A model generated the notes under the pieces. It saw nothing but the letters and a program-made list of their open reading frames with translations. It did no database searches and was not told the DNA's origin. A DNA stretch of 64,000 nucleotides, taken from positions 54,898,001-54,962,000 of the forward strand of contig NC_134109.1 in the NCBI RefSeq assembly GCF_040939455.1, read 5' to 3'. A program made the position numbers and the translations under genes. Shown here one piece after another: positions 38,031-48,655 of this stretch. The stretch's first letter is position 1. The number at the start of each line of letters is the position of its first letter. The DNA comes from Microcebus murinus. Taxonomy: Eukaryota; Chordata; Mammalia; Primates; Cheirogaleidae.

Positions 38031-39311
38031 ATGGCTCAAGAGAGAAATCAAAGCAACAACATCCAACCCAACAGAATGAACAGTAATTTACCTTACCTAT
38101 CAGAACTCTCAATAAATGTGAATGGCTTAAACTCTCCACTCAAGAGACATAGGCTGGCTGAGTGGATAAGAAAATACAGGCCAAGTATACGCTGTCTTCA
38201 GGAAACACATCTAACCTGCAAGGATGCATATAGACTAAAAGTAAAAGGGTGGAGATCAGTATTCCAAGCAAGTGGAAGCCAAAAGAAGGCTGGTGTGGCA
38301 GTTCTAATTTCAGACAATTTAGTTTTTAAACCAACAAAAGTAGTGAAAGACAAAGAGGGTCATTATATAATGGTGAAGGGCACAGTTCAACCAGAAGAGA
38401 TAACAATTTTAAACATATATGCACCCACCTTAGGTGCACCCAGATTCATAAAGCAAACTTTACTGGACCTAAGCAAATGGATTAATAGCAACTCCATAAT
38501 CACCAGAGATTTCAACACCCCACTGATGGCACAAGACAGATCCTCCAAACAGAAAATTAATAATGAAATAATGGACTTAAACAAAACTCTAGAACAATTG
38601 GGTCTGACTGACATTTACAGAACATTCTACCCCAAATCCACTGACTATACGTTCTTCTCATCAGCTCATGGGACATCTCTAAGATTGACCATATCCTAGG
38701 ACACGAAGTAAACCTCAAGAAAGTTAAAAAAATAGAAATCATACCATGTATCTTCTCAGATCACAGTGGAATGAAAGTAAAAATCAACCATAACAGAAAC
38801 TCACATTTCTACACAAAAACGTGGAAATTAAACAACCTCCTACTAAATGATTATTTCATAAATGAAGAAATCAAGATGGAAATAAAAAAATTCTATACTC
38901 CTACACTGCTGGTGGGACTGAAAATTAGTTCAACCTCTGTGGAAAGCAATATGGAGATACCTTAAAGCAATACAAGAGAATCTACCATTTGATCCAGCAA
39001 TCCCATTGCTGGGCATCTATCCAAATGATCCAATGACACTCTACAAAAAAGACACCTGCACTCGAATGTTTATAGCAGCACAATTCATAATTGCAAGACT
39101 GTGGAAACATCCCAAGTGCCCATCAATCCAAGAATGGATTAATAAAATGTGGTATATGTATACCATGGAGTACTATTCAGCTCTAAGAAACAATGGTGAT
39201 ATAGCACATCTTATATTTTCCTGGTTAGAGCTGGAACCCATACTATTAAGTGAAGTTTCCCAAGAACGGAAAAACAAGCACCACATATACCCACCAGCAA
39301 ATTGGTATTAA
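38031..39311 (+). pseudogene. L1-B ORF2, RT-less remnant
   Basis: It starts at ATG 38031, 39 bases after the ORF1 stop. The first 222 codons are most of the endonuclease: INVNGLNSPLKRHRLAEWIR with the Asn-rich active-site loop, QETHL with the metal-binding Glu, and RDFNTPL in place of the usual GDFNTPL. A frameshift near 38670 breaks it. The SDH motif (38757-38765) survives in another frame. After the deletion at 38894-38897 only the ORF2 C-terminus remains (39006-39311, KDTCTRMFIAAQFIIARLWK). No RT, so it cannot mobilise itself or other RNAs. Confidence 0.93.
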
Positions 39312-39542
39312 CTGAATAGCACCTAAGTGGTCACATAGGTACTGCAGTAATAGGGTATTGGGCAGGGGGGAGGGAGGAGAGTATATACATATATAATGAG
39401 TGAGATGTGCACCATCTGGGAGATGGTCATGCTAGAGACTCAGACTTGTGGGGGGAGGGGGGGAAATGGGCATTTATTGAAACCTTAAAATCTGTACCCC
39501 CATAATATGCCAAAATAAAAATAAATAAATAAATAAATAAAT
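39312..39542 (+). other. L1-B 3' UTR and tail
   Basis: It contains two G-rich runs (39361-39378 and 39450-39468) typical of L1 3' UTRs and able in principle to form G-quadruplexes. The conserved CCCCCATAAT near the end and an (AAAT)n tail containing AATAAA follow. Confidence 0.9.
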
Positions 39543-39556
39543 AAAAAGTCAATAGA
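39543..39556. repeat. L1-B target-site duplication, right
   Basis: AAAAAGTCAATAGA, identical to 35563-35576. Its first A's merge with the tail. Confidence 0.92.
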
Positions 39557-40152
39557 AAATAGTGCAAATAAATTTAAATGCTAATTTAATTAAGTGCTAT
39601 GAAAATTTCAAAGAGAAGATACTTTTATGTTCTCAATAATAGGTTAAATATGTAATTTTCTTTTGAGTTTGCTGTATGCATGAACTCTTTGGCAGTATAT
39701 TTCAAATACTGTAGTATAATACAGTTGAATTCTAACAAATTTTCACAGAGCATTTTAATATTCATGTATCATCAGTAAAATATTTGACTCATTATCAAAA
39801 TAATGAGCATGACCTAATTACAATGATTAGTTACACTAAACTACAACTTAAAATAACATTTTAAACTAATATATATGACAGTTTATACAATATTTAAACT
39901 GAAAACTTGCTTTTACTCATAAATTTGTATAAGTAAATAGGTATACATAAGATGTTTGAACAAGAATTCTTTTCTTTTCTACTAATAGTTTTAAGAGTTT
40001 TGAATCTTTATTTATATGGGATTCTCTTGCCCCTAAATTCAAAACAGGATTTATGAAATATAAAAGTAGTATTTATGCTTTTGATATTTAAAAATATTTA
40101 AATCAAAATAATAAAGGCTCATAGTGAAAAATTTCAAATTGTCCCAAAAGAC
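39557..40152. other. Unassigned AT-rich DNA
   Basis: No gene or repeat family identified. Confidence 0.5.
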
Positions 40153-40603
40153 TGTTAAATTAAATTTTGCATTAGGATGCCTCTGTACCTTTAGTCTCTA
40201 CGTAATAAACTACAGCCTAACTTAGTATATAAACAAACTGAAAGCCTAACTTAGAAGTATACTTTTGTGTAACAACTACCTTAGACTCAGCCAATCACAG
40301 CTGAGCTTCAGCCAATCATAGGCTGCCAACTGATTAGACCATGTTCAAATAAAACAAATATTGAGCTGTAATCAATCATGACCAATCAACCTGTTAGGTA
40401 AGGGTTTTGTTGTTGTTGTTGTTTTAGATTTTTGGTCATTTTTTACTTCACTTCTATTTTCTGTCTATAAATGCTGCCTACCCACGTGGTAGACCAGAGG
40501 TCTCTGAACTTCTTCTGATTCTGAGGGCTGCCAAATTCATGGGTCATTCCTTACTCAATTAAACTCAATTAAATTTTATTCATCCAAAGTTTTACTTTTA
40601 ACA
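40153..40603 (+). mobile_element. Solo LTR of an endogenous retrovirus (class I-like)
   Basis: A segment of about 450 bp begins TGTTAAATTA and ends TTTTAACA, with a promoter-like arrangement near the 3' side. CCAATCA repeats (40301-40316, 40391-40398) precede TATAAATG at 40467. Next come GGTAGACCAGAGGTCTCTGA and TTACTCAATTAAACTCAATT with an ATTAAA signal. This U3-R-U5-like order and the CAATCA boxes are typical of ERV1 LTRs. No internal retroviral sequence is adjacent, and I see no convincing short target duplication. A (GTT)n run lies at 40407-40424. The family is not certain. Confidence 0.7.
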
Positions 40604-41669
40604 TGACATAAAGAAGAATAATAGTCCTTGCCTAACTCATCCTCATTCTTCCCTGCTGTCTACCCTTGCTCCCCGTGGGTAACCATATGTAATTATTTTA
40701 CTTATCTCTTGTGGTAGTAACCTCAATGTCTTCAAACATTATATTTATATTACTTGATGAATTCATATTTTATCTGTAGAAAAGTTTTTACAATGTAATA
40801 AGTAAGCCATTTATCCACTATCACCATACTTACCTATTCAGTAGAAATAGAATTAAAAAATAAGTTTCAAATGTTTGCATGAAATTTATCTGAATGGCTC
40901 TTTGCCCATGAACTTGAAGTAGACTAATAGAAGTTGAGGTTTTCCACTTTTTTTTTTTTTCATGAAGACATAATGGAAAGAACTTCTTAATATATTATGT
41001 TAATCTATTTTTACTAGCTTGGAGGACTTTGTTATATGTCATATGATAGTTACTGGTGGCAGATGAAAGGATAGTAGGCATTGCATAATACTGGTCTAGT
41101 AAATGGCTTGGCTTTTCCTGAAGAAAAGGTCTGGCTTTTGACACTGGCTGCTGGAAAGGAATCTTTGGAACCTTGGAATATCATACTTGATAGGAGCAAT
41201 TTTTTTTTTCTCCTGTTCTGGAGTCAAACTATATATGACTCTTAAAAATGTGATTTAGGGTGGGTACTGGCCACACCCATATACTCTTAGGGTAGGACCT
41301 GCTTACTATAGAAAGAACAACAACAACAAAAAAAGACTTAGGGATGGGGTTTTGAGTTATATATTAATTGGCCTGAAGGTTGAGGTCCATCACATAAAAG
41401 AATCAATCAAGCAAGCAATCATGCTTACATAATGGAGTCCCAATGGAAGCTCTGAACACTAAGACTTGGGCAAACTTTTTCAGTTGACCAAATTCTGCAT
41501 ATTGTTACACATCAATGCAAAGAGGGTAACACATCCTAAATTCATGAGGAGAAGAAAATAAATTTCCATGTTTAGAAAATTCCTGGACCCTGTCCTTTGT
41601 ATCTCTTCCTTTACCTGATCTTAATTTGTATATTTTCTGTAATTGGCTTTAACCATATATCAAGGCACA
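40604..41669. other. Unassigned DNA with possible old LTR remnants
   Basis: No gene. 41250-41480 resembles an old LTR-like segment (TCAATCAAGCAAGCAATCAT then ATAATGGAGTCCCAATGGAA), but I cannot assign it. Confidence 0.4.
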
Positions 41670-41762
41670 CCAAAGTCAAGGGGGAAAAAAGCAGTCTGAA
41701 GAGACAAAGCAAGTATCAAGATCAGACTCAGAAATGGCATATGTAGGCATTATCTGGAAGAG

Positions 41763-41810
41763 AATATAAAATAACCATATTCACAGAATATAAAATAACC
41801 ATATTCACAG
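41763..41810 (+). repeat. 24-bp perfect tandem duplication
   Basis: Two adjacent identical 24-base units, each ending ACCATATTCACAG, within the L1M ORF1 fragment. Confidence 0.95.
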
Positions 41811-41912
41811 ATTATGATATACCCATAATCATTAGAAAGAAAAAAATACAGAAATCTGATAAAGTGATCACCTCAAAATACATTTTCTGATTAAAGTTAA
41901 ATGGGAAAGTAA

Positions 41913-41950
41913 TATATATATATACACATATATATATGTATATATATATT
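41913..41950. repeat. (TA)n microsatellite with CA interruptions
   Basis: TATATATATA, then CACATATATA and TGTATATATATA. Confidence 0.9.
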
Positions 41951-42400
41951 GTTAAGGGCTCTAATAGGAAAAGTAGATGGCATGCTAAAAGAGATGAATA
42001 ATTTAAGAAGAAAGAGACAGTTAAATAGATGACTTATTTGAAGTCATAATGCCTGATAATTTTCCAAAGTTAAAAAGCAGCATCAAACCATATATCACAG
42101 AAACTCAGAGAACACTAAGCAGGCTAAATATAAACCAATCCAAAACAAAACAAAACACTACACCTAGGCATCCTATACATAAAATTCAGAAGACCCAAGA
42201 GAAAATCTTATAAGGCAAACAAACAAACTACAAACACCTTACCTATGGAATAATAAGAATTACAGCCAATTTCTTGTCAAAAACTGTACAAGCAAAAAGG
42301 CAGTAAAGTATTTAGAATGCTGAAAGAAAATAAACAAAAAACTAACAAACATGCCAATTTTCCTTCAAAAATTCAGAAAAAATAGACTCAATCCAATAGT

Positions 42401-44255
42401 AAGAATTTACTTTTTTGAGTTGTTCTGTAAATCTAGATTCTCTGCACAACTAAAAGAATTGGATTCCTCTGTGTCAGATATCTACCTGTAAACAAATCAG
42501 GCATACACAACTTAGGAATGATTAGTCTAATATATAAAATTCTATTCCCTATTAGTTAGGATATCTCTATTTTTTATAATTCTTTAATCCTTTACTATAT
42601 TTTCCAAACTTTCTCTCACACACTTCCAAATAGTTACAATGATATCTTATATGCCAATTTAACATCTTTGATCATTTAAAAGTTTGCAGTATTTTCCATT
42701 ATTAAAACATCTTTAAACTTGATTTTCTCAAGATTATCGTGTTGGTATTTTCTCCACGTACTCAATTCCTTTCAACATCTGTTGCTTCACAAAATCCGTT
42801 TTCTCTGCTCACTCTACTGATACCGAATTTTTACAAGGGTCTATATTTGGCCCCCTTTTTATACTACACATACCAATGTGTTATCTCAATAGTCATGTTC
42901 AATTAATATATGTTATGATTCTGAAATGAATATTTCAAAACTAAACCTCTATCATGAGTTATTGAGTGACTGCAGCAATATACTAACCATAAATGAAATG
43001 AAATACTAATAGGAGAAAAATAATGTTATGTCTCAATAACACAAATCATTGCAAACTAAGATAAAATGATGAGTAAATATGGCTCCTGGCTTAAAAGACT
43101 TCACATTGGAGAAGGTTAATCAGATGCATGAATACACTATTACAAAATATTAAGTAAAACCAGAAATTTATTTAACATGATGGAGCTTCATAGATTAAAT
43201 GTTAATGGAGTTTGTTTTTTATTGCTCTCTGCTCTGGCAAAGCTTCACCTTGGTTAGCTATAAGAGGACATAGACCTTTTGTAAATCTTCATATAATACA
43301 GATTATAGAAGTTTCCCCAACCCATAGATTGCATGGGAGCCAGTGGAGGGATGGACTAGAATAAGATATACTGAAAGTAAAGAATTAGGAGCCAATTGTA
43401 CTGACCAGGCAAAAAAACAAAGAACATTTTAGTAAGTATAGATATCTCAAGACAATCTAAAAATACTTTAATTTTCTAAAGTTTTGGCTCCATTTGAGAA
43501 TCAAAGTGTTTGTATCAAGGAGGAAAGTTATAGAGATCATATTGTGTTTCATGGACAAGAAATAAAATTAGTGAATATCCTCGTGAGACTCAGGGCCTGG
43601 GACCAGGGAAAGTTTTTGTTGGTTCTAATAAAGGTAGATATTTAACTTACTTTAGAGACTATATCTCTGGTGTTGAAAACTGTAGGTGCAATGTCTGTAT
43701 CAATTACCTAAAAATTTATACGAACCTTGAGATATAGGGGCTGATCAACTAAGGTGGACACACACAATGTTAAGCATACTATTGAGAGAAAAGCATCTTT
43801 AGTGGTGTTTTTTCACTTTAAAATCACCACTTTGATCTGTGTTGGCAGTTGGATATGTAGGATTTAGCTCTAGTACAGCTCTGATTTGCTGGCCAAATGT
43901 TCAAGGACACATATACCAGCAGTTCTCTGTGTCAGTAAAAAGGAATAACTGTAGCAACTGTAATGCAAGATAGACAATATGAATTTTCTCTTTGCTCTAA
44001 AAGTTTGAGACACTGTTTCTACTATGTATGCCTCTAAATAGAAGAAATTCAGCCCTGTAATAATTTTATTTTATTTTATACTGACAAATGGAGCCATTCA
44101 AACTGGCTATTAATGTAAAATTAAAGAATCAGTACATGCCCATGTATGGGGAATTTTGTTACAGAAAGCTTCACAGTAACTTTGCTTAGCCAGAGTTCAA
44201 AATAATTTCTAGAATGTTTGCCAAGTAAACATGGTAGTAAAGAGTATGCTGCTAG
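42401..44255. other. Unassigned intergenic DNA
   Basis: No confident gene or repeat. No frame longer than 60 codons. Confidence 0.5.
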
Positions 44256-44270
44256 AGAGAAGGAAAACTT

Positions 44271-44325
44271 TTTTGTTTTGTTTTGTTTTTGTTTTGAGAC
44301 AGAGTCTCACTTTGTTGCCCAGTCA
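44271..44325 (-). mobile_element. Extremely 5'-truncated Alu stub
   Basis: A T/G-rich tail (TTTTGTTTTGTTTTGTTTTT) is followed by only about 27 bases of antisense Alu (GAGACAGAGTCTCACTTTGT then TGCCCAG). A 15-bp direct repeat, AGAGAAGGAAAACTT, flanks it at 44256-44270 and 44326-44340. This shows it is a genuine insertion and not a leftover of a longer Alu. Confidence 0.92.
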
Positions 44326-44455
44326 AGAGAAGGAAAACTTGAAGAAGTGAATTTACAAGTAAGTGTATTAAGGTAAGAAACGGCATGATATATTCAGGGA
44401 ATTAGAAATTTAGTTGTGGTAAGATATGTGCCTCAATATAACAATAAATATATTT

Positions 44456-44785
44456 GCCCGGAGCACTGTGGCTCACGCTTATAAGTCAATCCTAGCACTC
44501 TGGGAGGCTGAGGAGGGAGGATCACTTAAGGTCAGGAGTTAGAGACCATCTTAAGCAAGAGTGAAACCCCATCTCTACTAAAAATAGAAAACATTAGCTG
44601 AGCTTGGTGGCATGCACCTGTAGTTTCAGCTACTTGGGAGGCTCAGGCAAGATCCCAGGTGTTTGAGCCTAGGAGTTTGAGGTTACTTGAGCCCAGGAGT
44701 TTGAAGTTGCTTTGAGCTGTGATCTCGCCACTGCACTCAAGCCAGGCAACAGAGTGAGACTCCGTCTCAAAACAAACAAACAAAC

Positions 44786-44786
<1 letters not shown>
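44456..44786 (+). mobile_element. Alu SINE, older type, sense
   Basis: Both monomers are recognisable: GGAGCACTGTGGCTCACGCT at the start, ATCTCTACTAAAAATAGAAA at the linker, then GCCACTGCACTCAAGCC and GAGACTCCGTCTC. The tail is AAAAC(AAAC)n. It lacks the strepsirrhine-specific second-monomer block of the Alu at 28110 and is more diverged, so it is probably AluJ-like. It contains a 24-base internal tandem duplication at 44662-44709 (TTGAGCCTAGGAG and TTGAGCCCAGGAG units). Confidence 0.92.

Positions 44787-44826
<40 letters not shown>
44787..44826. repeat. (TA)n microsatellite
   Basis: TA run following the Alu tail, interrupted once by CA. Confidence 0.9.
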
Positions 44827-44835
<9 letters not shown>

Positions 44836-45052
44836 CTAAAGTTCTGCTCTTTGCTTGAAACTGATTTGGTGCTATAGATACTTGAACAAATATGTATATG
44901 AACAAATATGTATATGTGTATATATGCACATATATACACATACACATATACACACACACATACATATATGTGTGTATATATTTGTTCAAGTGTTCAAGTA
45001 TCTATAGCACCAAATCAATTTCAAGCAAAGAGCAGACTTTTAGTAAATATAT
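44827..45052. repeat. 61-bp inverted repeat with TA/CA-rich loop
   Basis: The left arm 44827-44887 and the complement of the right arm 44992-45052 agree at 58 of 61 positions. The core CTGCTCTTTGCTTGAAA is followed in both by (C/T)TGATTTGGTGCTATAG. The 104-base loop is a TA/TG/CA repeat that is itself partly self-complementary. The arms show no similarity to the adjacent Alu or to a transposon terminus that I know. Confidence 0.95.
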
Positions 45053-46944
45053 AATTCATCAATGAATACCTTTATAAATAAATAAAATATATATACTCAA
45101 TGAATAAATGAGCACTTTAATTAATGTAAAGTGGGGAGGAGAGTGAAATAGATGAAACATTTAAGAAAAGGTTAATATATGTATGAATTTTCTTGTAGAC
45201 CATACTAAAATAGTTTGGTTTTACTCTATGTAATTTATTGCTGAGTTACACTTTTTTCAAGTTTTCTATGAAGGCAATATGGAACATACCAGATACAAGG
45301 AAGACTATAGCAACAAATCCTCTAAATGCAAATGTTCTTTACAATTAGTACTTGAATTTGTTTCTTAAAAAGAAATTGATTAGAGATGAAGTTTATTTAA
45401 AATTGTAGAGGTATCACAAAAAATAAAAATCACATATCTTAAGAATCATATTTTTGCATATTTAAATTCCTTAAATGAAAGTGAAATTTAAAATAATGCA
45501 ATCGCAATTTAAAGTGTTTTAAATAACCTCATTTACCTCAACACTAGTTTCCTCACCTTATCATCTCAATTACATTTCCATTGCAAATAGCTTTACCTTG
45601 ATGATTTGTAATCAATTTTATATTTATATTGTGATAACAGAAATTAGTGTTTTGATGACTAAATCACTTAATGCAATAATTTCACAACATAAATTTACAT
45701 AATTGCTCTGACCAAAACATATTTGTACACACAGCTGGGGAAAATTTTTGTCTTTGATGGTAAACCCATTTTATTGTAATGCTATGCATTTACAATGACT
45801 TCTAATTCATTAAGACTGATTGGGGTATAAAATGCCACACGCACGCAAACACACAGCAGCAATGTATGAGTAATCAATTTATATGAATTTATATTTATTA
45901 TTTGCGTGTGTTATCAATGCAAAGTCTTTTAGATCTCTAGCATTGAAAGAAAGAAAATTTCAGATTCAAGTTATTAGTGCTTTCACAAGGAGTGGATATA
46001 ACTTATTTTAAAATTTTATATCTTAGTTGTGATGTAATAAAGAAATGCCATGATGAAATGAAATTTACATAATCATATGTGAATAGTGATTCCTATGTAT
46101 AGTTTCTTAGGATCAGAGGTGGGATTTTATGTTCAATGTTCAGATTAATTGTTATGGAAGATTAATTCAAAAATAAATTAGTGAAGTTCAATAATAGTAA
46201 TATAATTATTATTCCCTTTTTATGCATGAAATGAAGGAGTTTCCAAAGGACTGCATAATTTTCTTAAGGTTTTAATGATTTTATATAGTACTTTATTAAT
46301 GAAAGAGATTTGATTTTAAGTTAAGTTGGTAACAAGTGTGGCATATACTATTGAAAAGCTATCTTCCTTGATCTGTACCTTCTAAATTAGTGCTAATGTC
46401 TTTGTTTCATTATGTGATTTACTTTCTAAGATAAAAACAAATCAAATTATATTTTGCTACCTGTGACATATATTAACTTGAAAACAAATGCCTTCAAAGT
46501 AAATGATTTTAATTAACTCTTCATGGAAACTCAAAGTAATTACAAGATGAAACATTTGAAAAACTAGAACATTTTGATCAAAATTTAGTAATTCTGTAAT
46601 ACTGCTTAATATAATAAAGCTTGTGGTCAGCTTATTGGTAATTTTATTAAAACATTAGCATTCCATTTATTTTTTAGCCTCTGAAATATAAAAGAAAGAA
46701 CATCTTTAAGAATTTTCGACATGATGTGGATAATTAAAATATGTGTAAAATATAAGCTTTCTACTTTGTATATGTTAAGGATAGACTCCAGAGAAACTCT
46801 ATTCAGTATTTTAACACTTTTTGCAATTTTATAAGTTTGAGGCACCTATATTTTCTTCACCAATAGTGGTTAATAGTTTTCTCCAGAGATGTCTCACTTG
46901 TGTATCATTTATGATATATTTTTAGAAACATTGATTTTTTTCCT
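45053..46944. other. Unassigned AT-rich intergenic DNA
   Basis: No gene or confident repeat. Confidence 0.5.
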
Positions 46945-48165
46945 TATGATTTAAGTTCATCGCTCTTTAAATTGCATTTTCTCTTATTTGTTGAAAATTA
47001 ACAATATTTTTTATCTGTTTTTTATTCCAACATTTTGTCAATGTCCTTGGATAATTATAGTAGTAGGTCAATTAACAGGTATTTTGTGGGTTTTTGTTTT
47101 ATTTGGTTTTCAGTGTTTATGTATGTTTGTAATGTATGTAAGACTGTTTCTGTAAAAACACACACTTATCCTATCTAATTTTTACATTGTCATATTTAAA
47201 AAGTTATTTACTTTCTTATTTTATTGCACTGGACAGAGTTTTCAAAAGGAATTTAAATAGTAATTCGGGTCGTCTTTATTTTGTTACTCATTACAAGTAT
47301 ACTTTTAATCTATTTTTATTGAGCACTCTAAGTTTTGTAGTTGCTACCATTTTTTCCAGAATAAGCAAGTTTTCTTCAATTTTTAATTAATTAGGAATGT
47401 TTTTACCCCATAAATAATTTTTGAATTTTCCAGGATATTTTTGCACCCATTAAGACAATCATTTATATTTATCCTTAAATCAATTTATATGATAATTCAG
47501 TTATTATTATAACTAATATGGAATTAACTTCAAATTTCTGAAACTGAATGTGATAATAGTTTAATAACTCCCATTTGTGGAATGAGGTGGTTAATATTTT
47601 AGTATTTTAGTATTTTCTCATTTGAGTTGAAAAAATTTGAATAGGTTAGCTTTTAATTTTGTCCTTATCTAGTTTTGATATTTAATGAATATCAAACACA
47701 TAAAATAATCTGAGTCATAAGTATTCTTTATCTCATCTCTGAATTAATTACTATACAATAGAAATAATCTATTTCTGGATTACCTTGTAGAATTAGCTTC
47801 TATATCCATGTGGGCCTGGTGTTTGCTGTTGGAAGATATGTTATTATTCATGCAAAGTATAATGACAATAGTTTTTTTTTTTTGTTTTCTGTTTTATGCT
47901 TTTGTCATTTACATTTTTTAGGAAATTGCAAATTAGCTAATTATACTAAAATTATTTGCAAAATATTTTCCTAAAATGCATGTTCTATATTTTTAGTGTC
48001 TCTGGAAGCACTGATGTAATCTTTATATATCAATATATCTATATAACTTATATTTATATGTCATTTCTATAATTAATGTGCACCTTCTTTTTTATTTATT
48101 ACTTCTGCCAGATTTATTTCTCTTAGTTATTTTATAGAGAAAACCTTTATTTTTATTGTTATACT
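46945..48165 (-). mobile_element. Ancient L1M ORF2 fragment, antisense (decayed)
   Basis: Plus-strand order of blocks such as GTCCTTATCTAGTTTTGATA (47661), CCATGTGGGCCTGGTGTTTG (47807) and GGAAATTGCAAATTAGCTAA (47921) parallels antisense L1 ORF2 between the RT core and the endonuclease. Conservation is low, and the left limit is a guess. No reading frame survives. Confidence 0.5.
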
Positions 48166-48171
48166 TTTGTA

Positions 48172-48366
48172 TTAGAGTTCTCCAGAGAAACAGAACTAAT
48201 AGGATATATATAGATGTAGGTATACAGATTAGATATAGATATATGATATATAGATATAGATTTATTGTAAGAAATTGGCTGATATAATTATGGAAACTGA
48301 TAAGTCCTAAGATCTGCAGTTAGCAAGTGGGAGACCCAGATAGTGGAATTCTAGTCTGAAGGCCAG

Positions 48367-48397
<31 letters not shown>

Positions 48398-48655
48398 CAA
48401 TGTCCTAGCTTTAAGACAGTCAGGCACATAGAATTGCCTTATAATCATGGCAGGTGTCCATTTATGTTCTATTCAGGCCTTCAAATGATTATAAGAGCCC
48501 CACCCAAATTAGGGAGTGCAATCTACTAAATCTACCAATTCAAATGTTAATCTCATTCAGAAACACCCTCACAGACACATCCAGAATAATGTTTGACCAA
48601 ATATCTGGGCACTCCATAGCAAAAGTGATTCAATATTAACCATCACAACTCTGTT
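48172..48655 (-). mobile_element. Old interspersed repeat (probable L1M 3'-UTR type), antisense
   Basis: It opens GTATTAGAGTTCTCCAGAGA and carries TTTATTGTAAGAAATTGGCT, CAGAAACACCCTCACAGACA and CATATCTGG-like blocks. It closes at AATATTAACCATCACAACTC. It is the same family as the split repeat at 9001-9124 and 12893-12977, but in the opposite orientation. A (TATAGA)n tract (48205-48262) and an AAAAC run (48370-48400) are internal. The family name is uncertain. Confidence 0.68.

Larger units (their letters stand above)
35577..39542 (+). mobile_element. L1 retrotransposon copy B, complete ends, large internal deletion
   Basis: A 3966-bp L1 has a full 5' end (GGAGGAGGATCAAGATGGCG), a GC-rich 5' UTR to about 36999, ORF1 (37000-37991), a shortened ORF2 region (38031-39311), a 3' UTR and an (AAAT)n tail. 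A 14-bp duplication flanks it. Compared with L1-A, about 2.58 kb of ORF2 (L1-A positions of about 5548 to 8133) is absent at 38894-38897. This removes the whole reverse transcriptase. ORF1 also has a frameshift and ORF2 another. The intact ends show that it inserted by target-primed reverse transcription of a full-length or already deleted RNA. Confidence 0.95.
41670..42400 (+). mobile_element. L1M / HAL1-type ORF1 fragment, sense
   Basis: The series AGACTCAGAAATGGCATATG, GTTAAGGGCTCTAATAGGAA, AGTAGATGGCATGCTAAAAG, AACTCAGAGAACACTAAGCA and AATAAGAATTACAGCCAATT, ending GAAAGAAAATAAAC, follows ORF1 of old mammalian L1/HAL1 elements. Stops are frequent. A TA microsatellite (41913-41950) is inserted in the coiled-coil part and a 24-base tandem duplication lies at 41763-41810. 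Confidence 0.75.

Noticed and set aside
44456..44786. 7SL RNA gene or other small RNA gene
   Set aside because: The dimeric structure with A-rich linker and tail identifies an Alu, not a 7SL gene.
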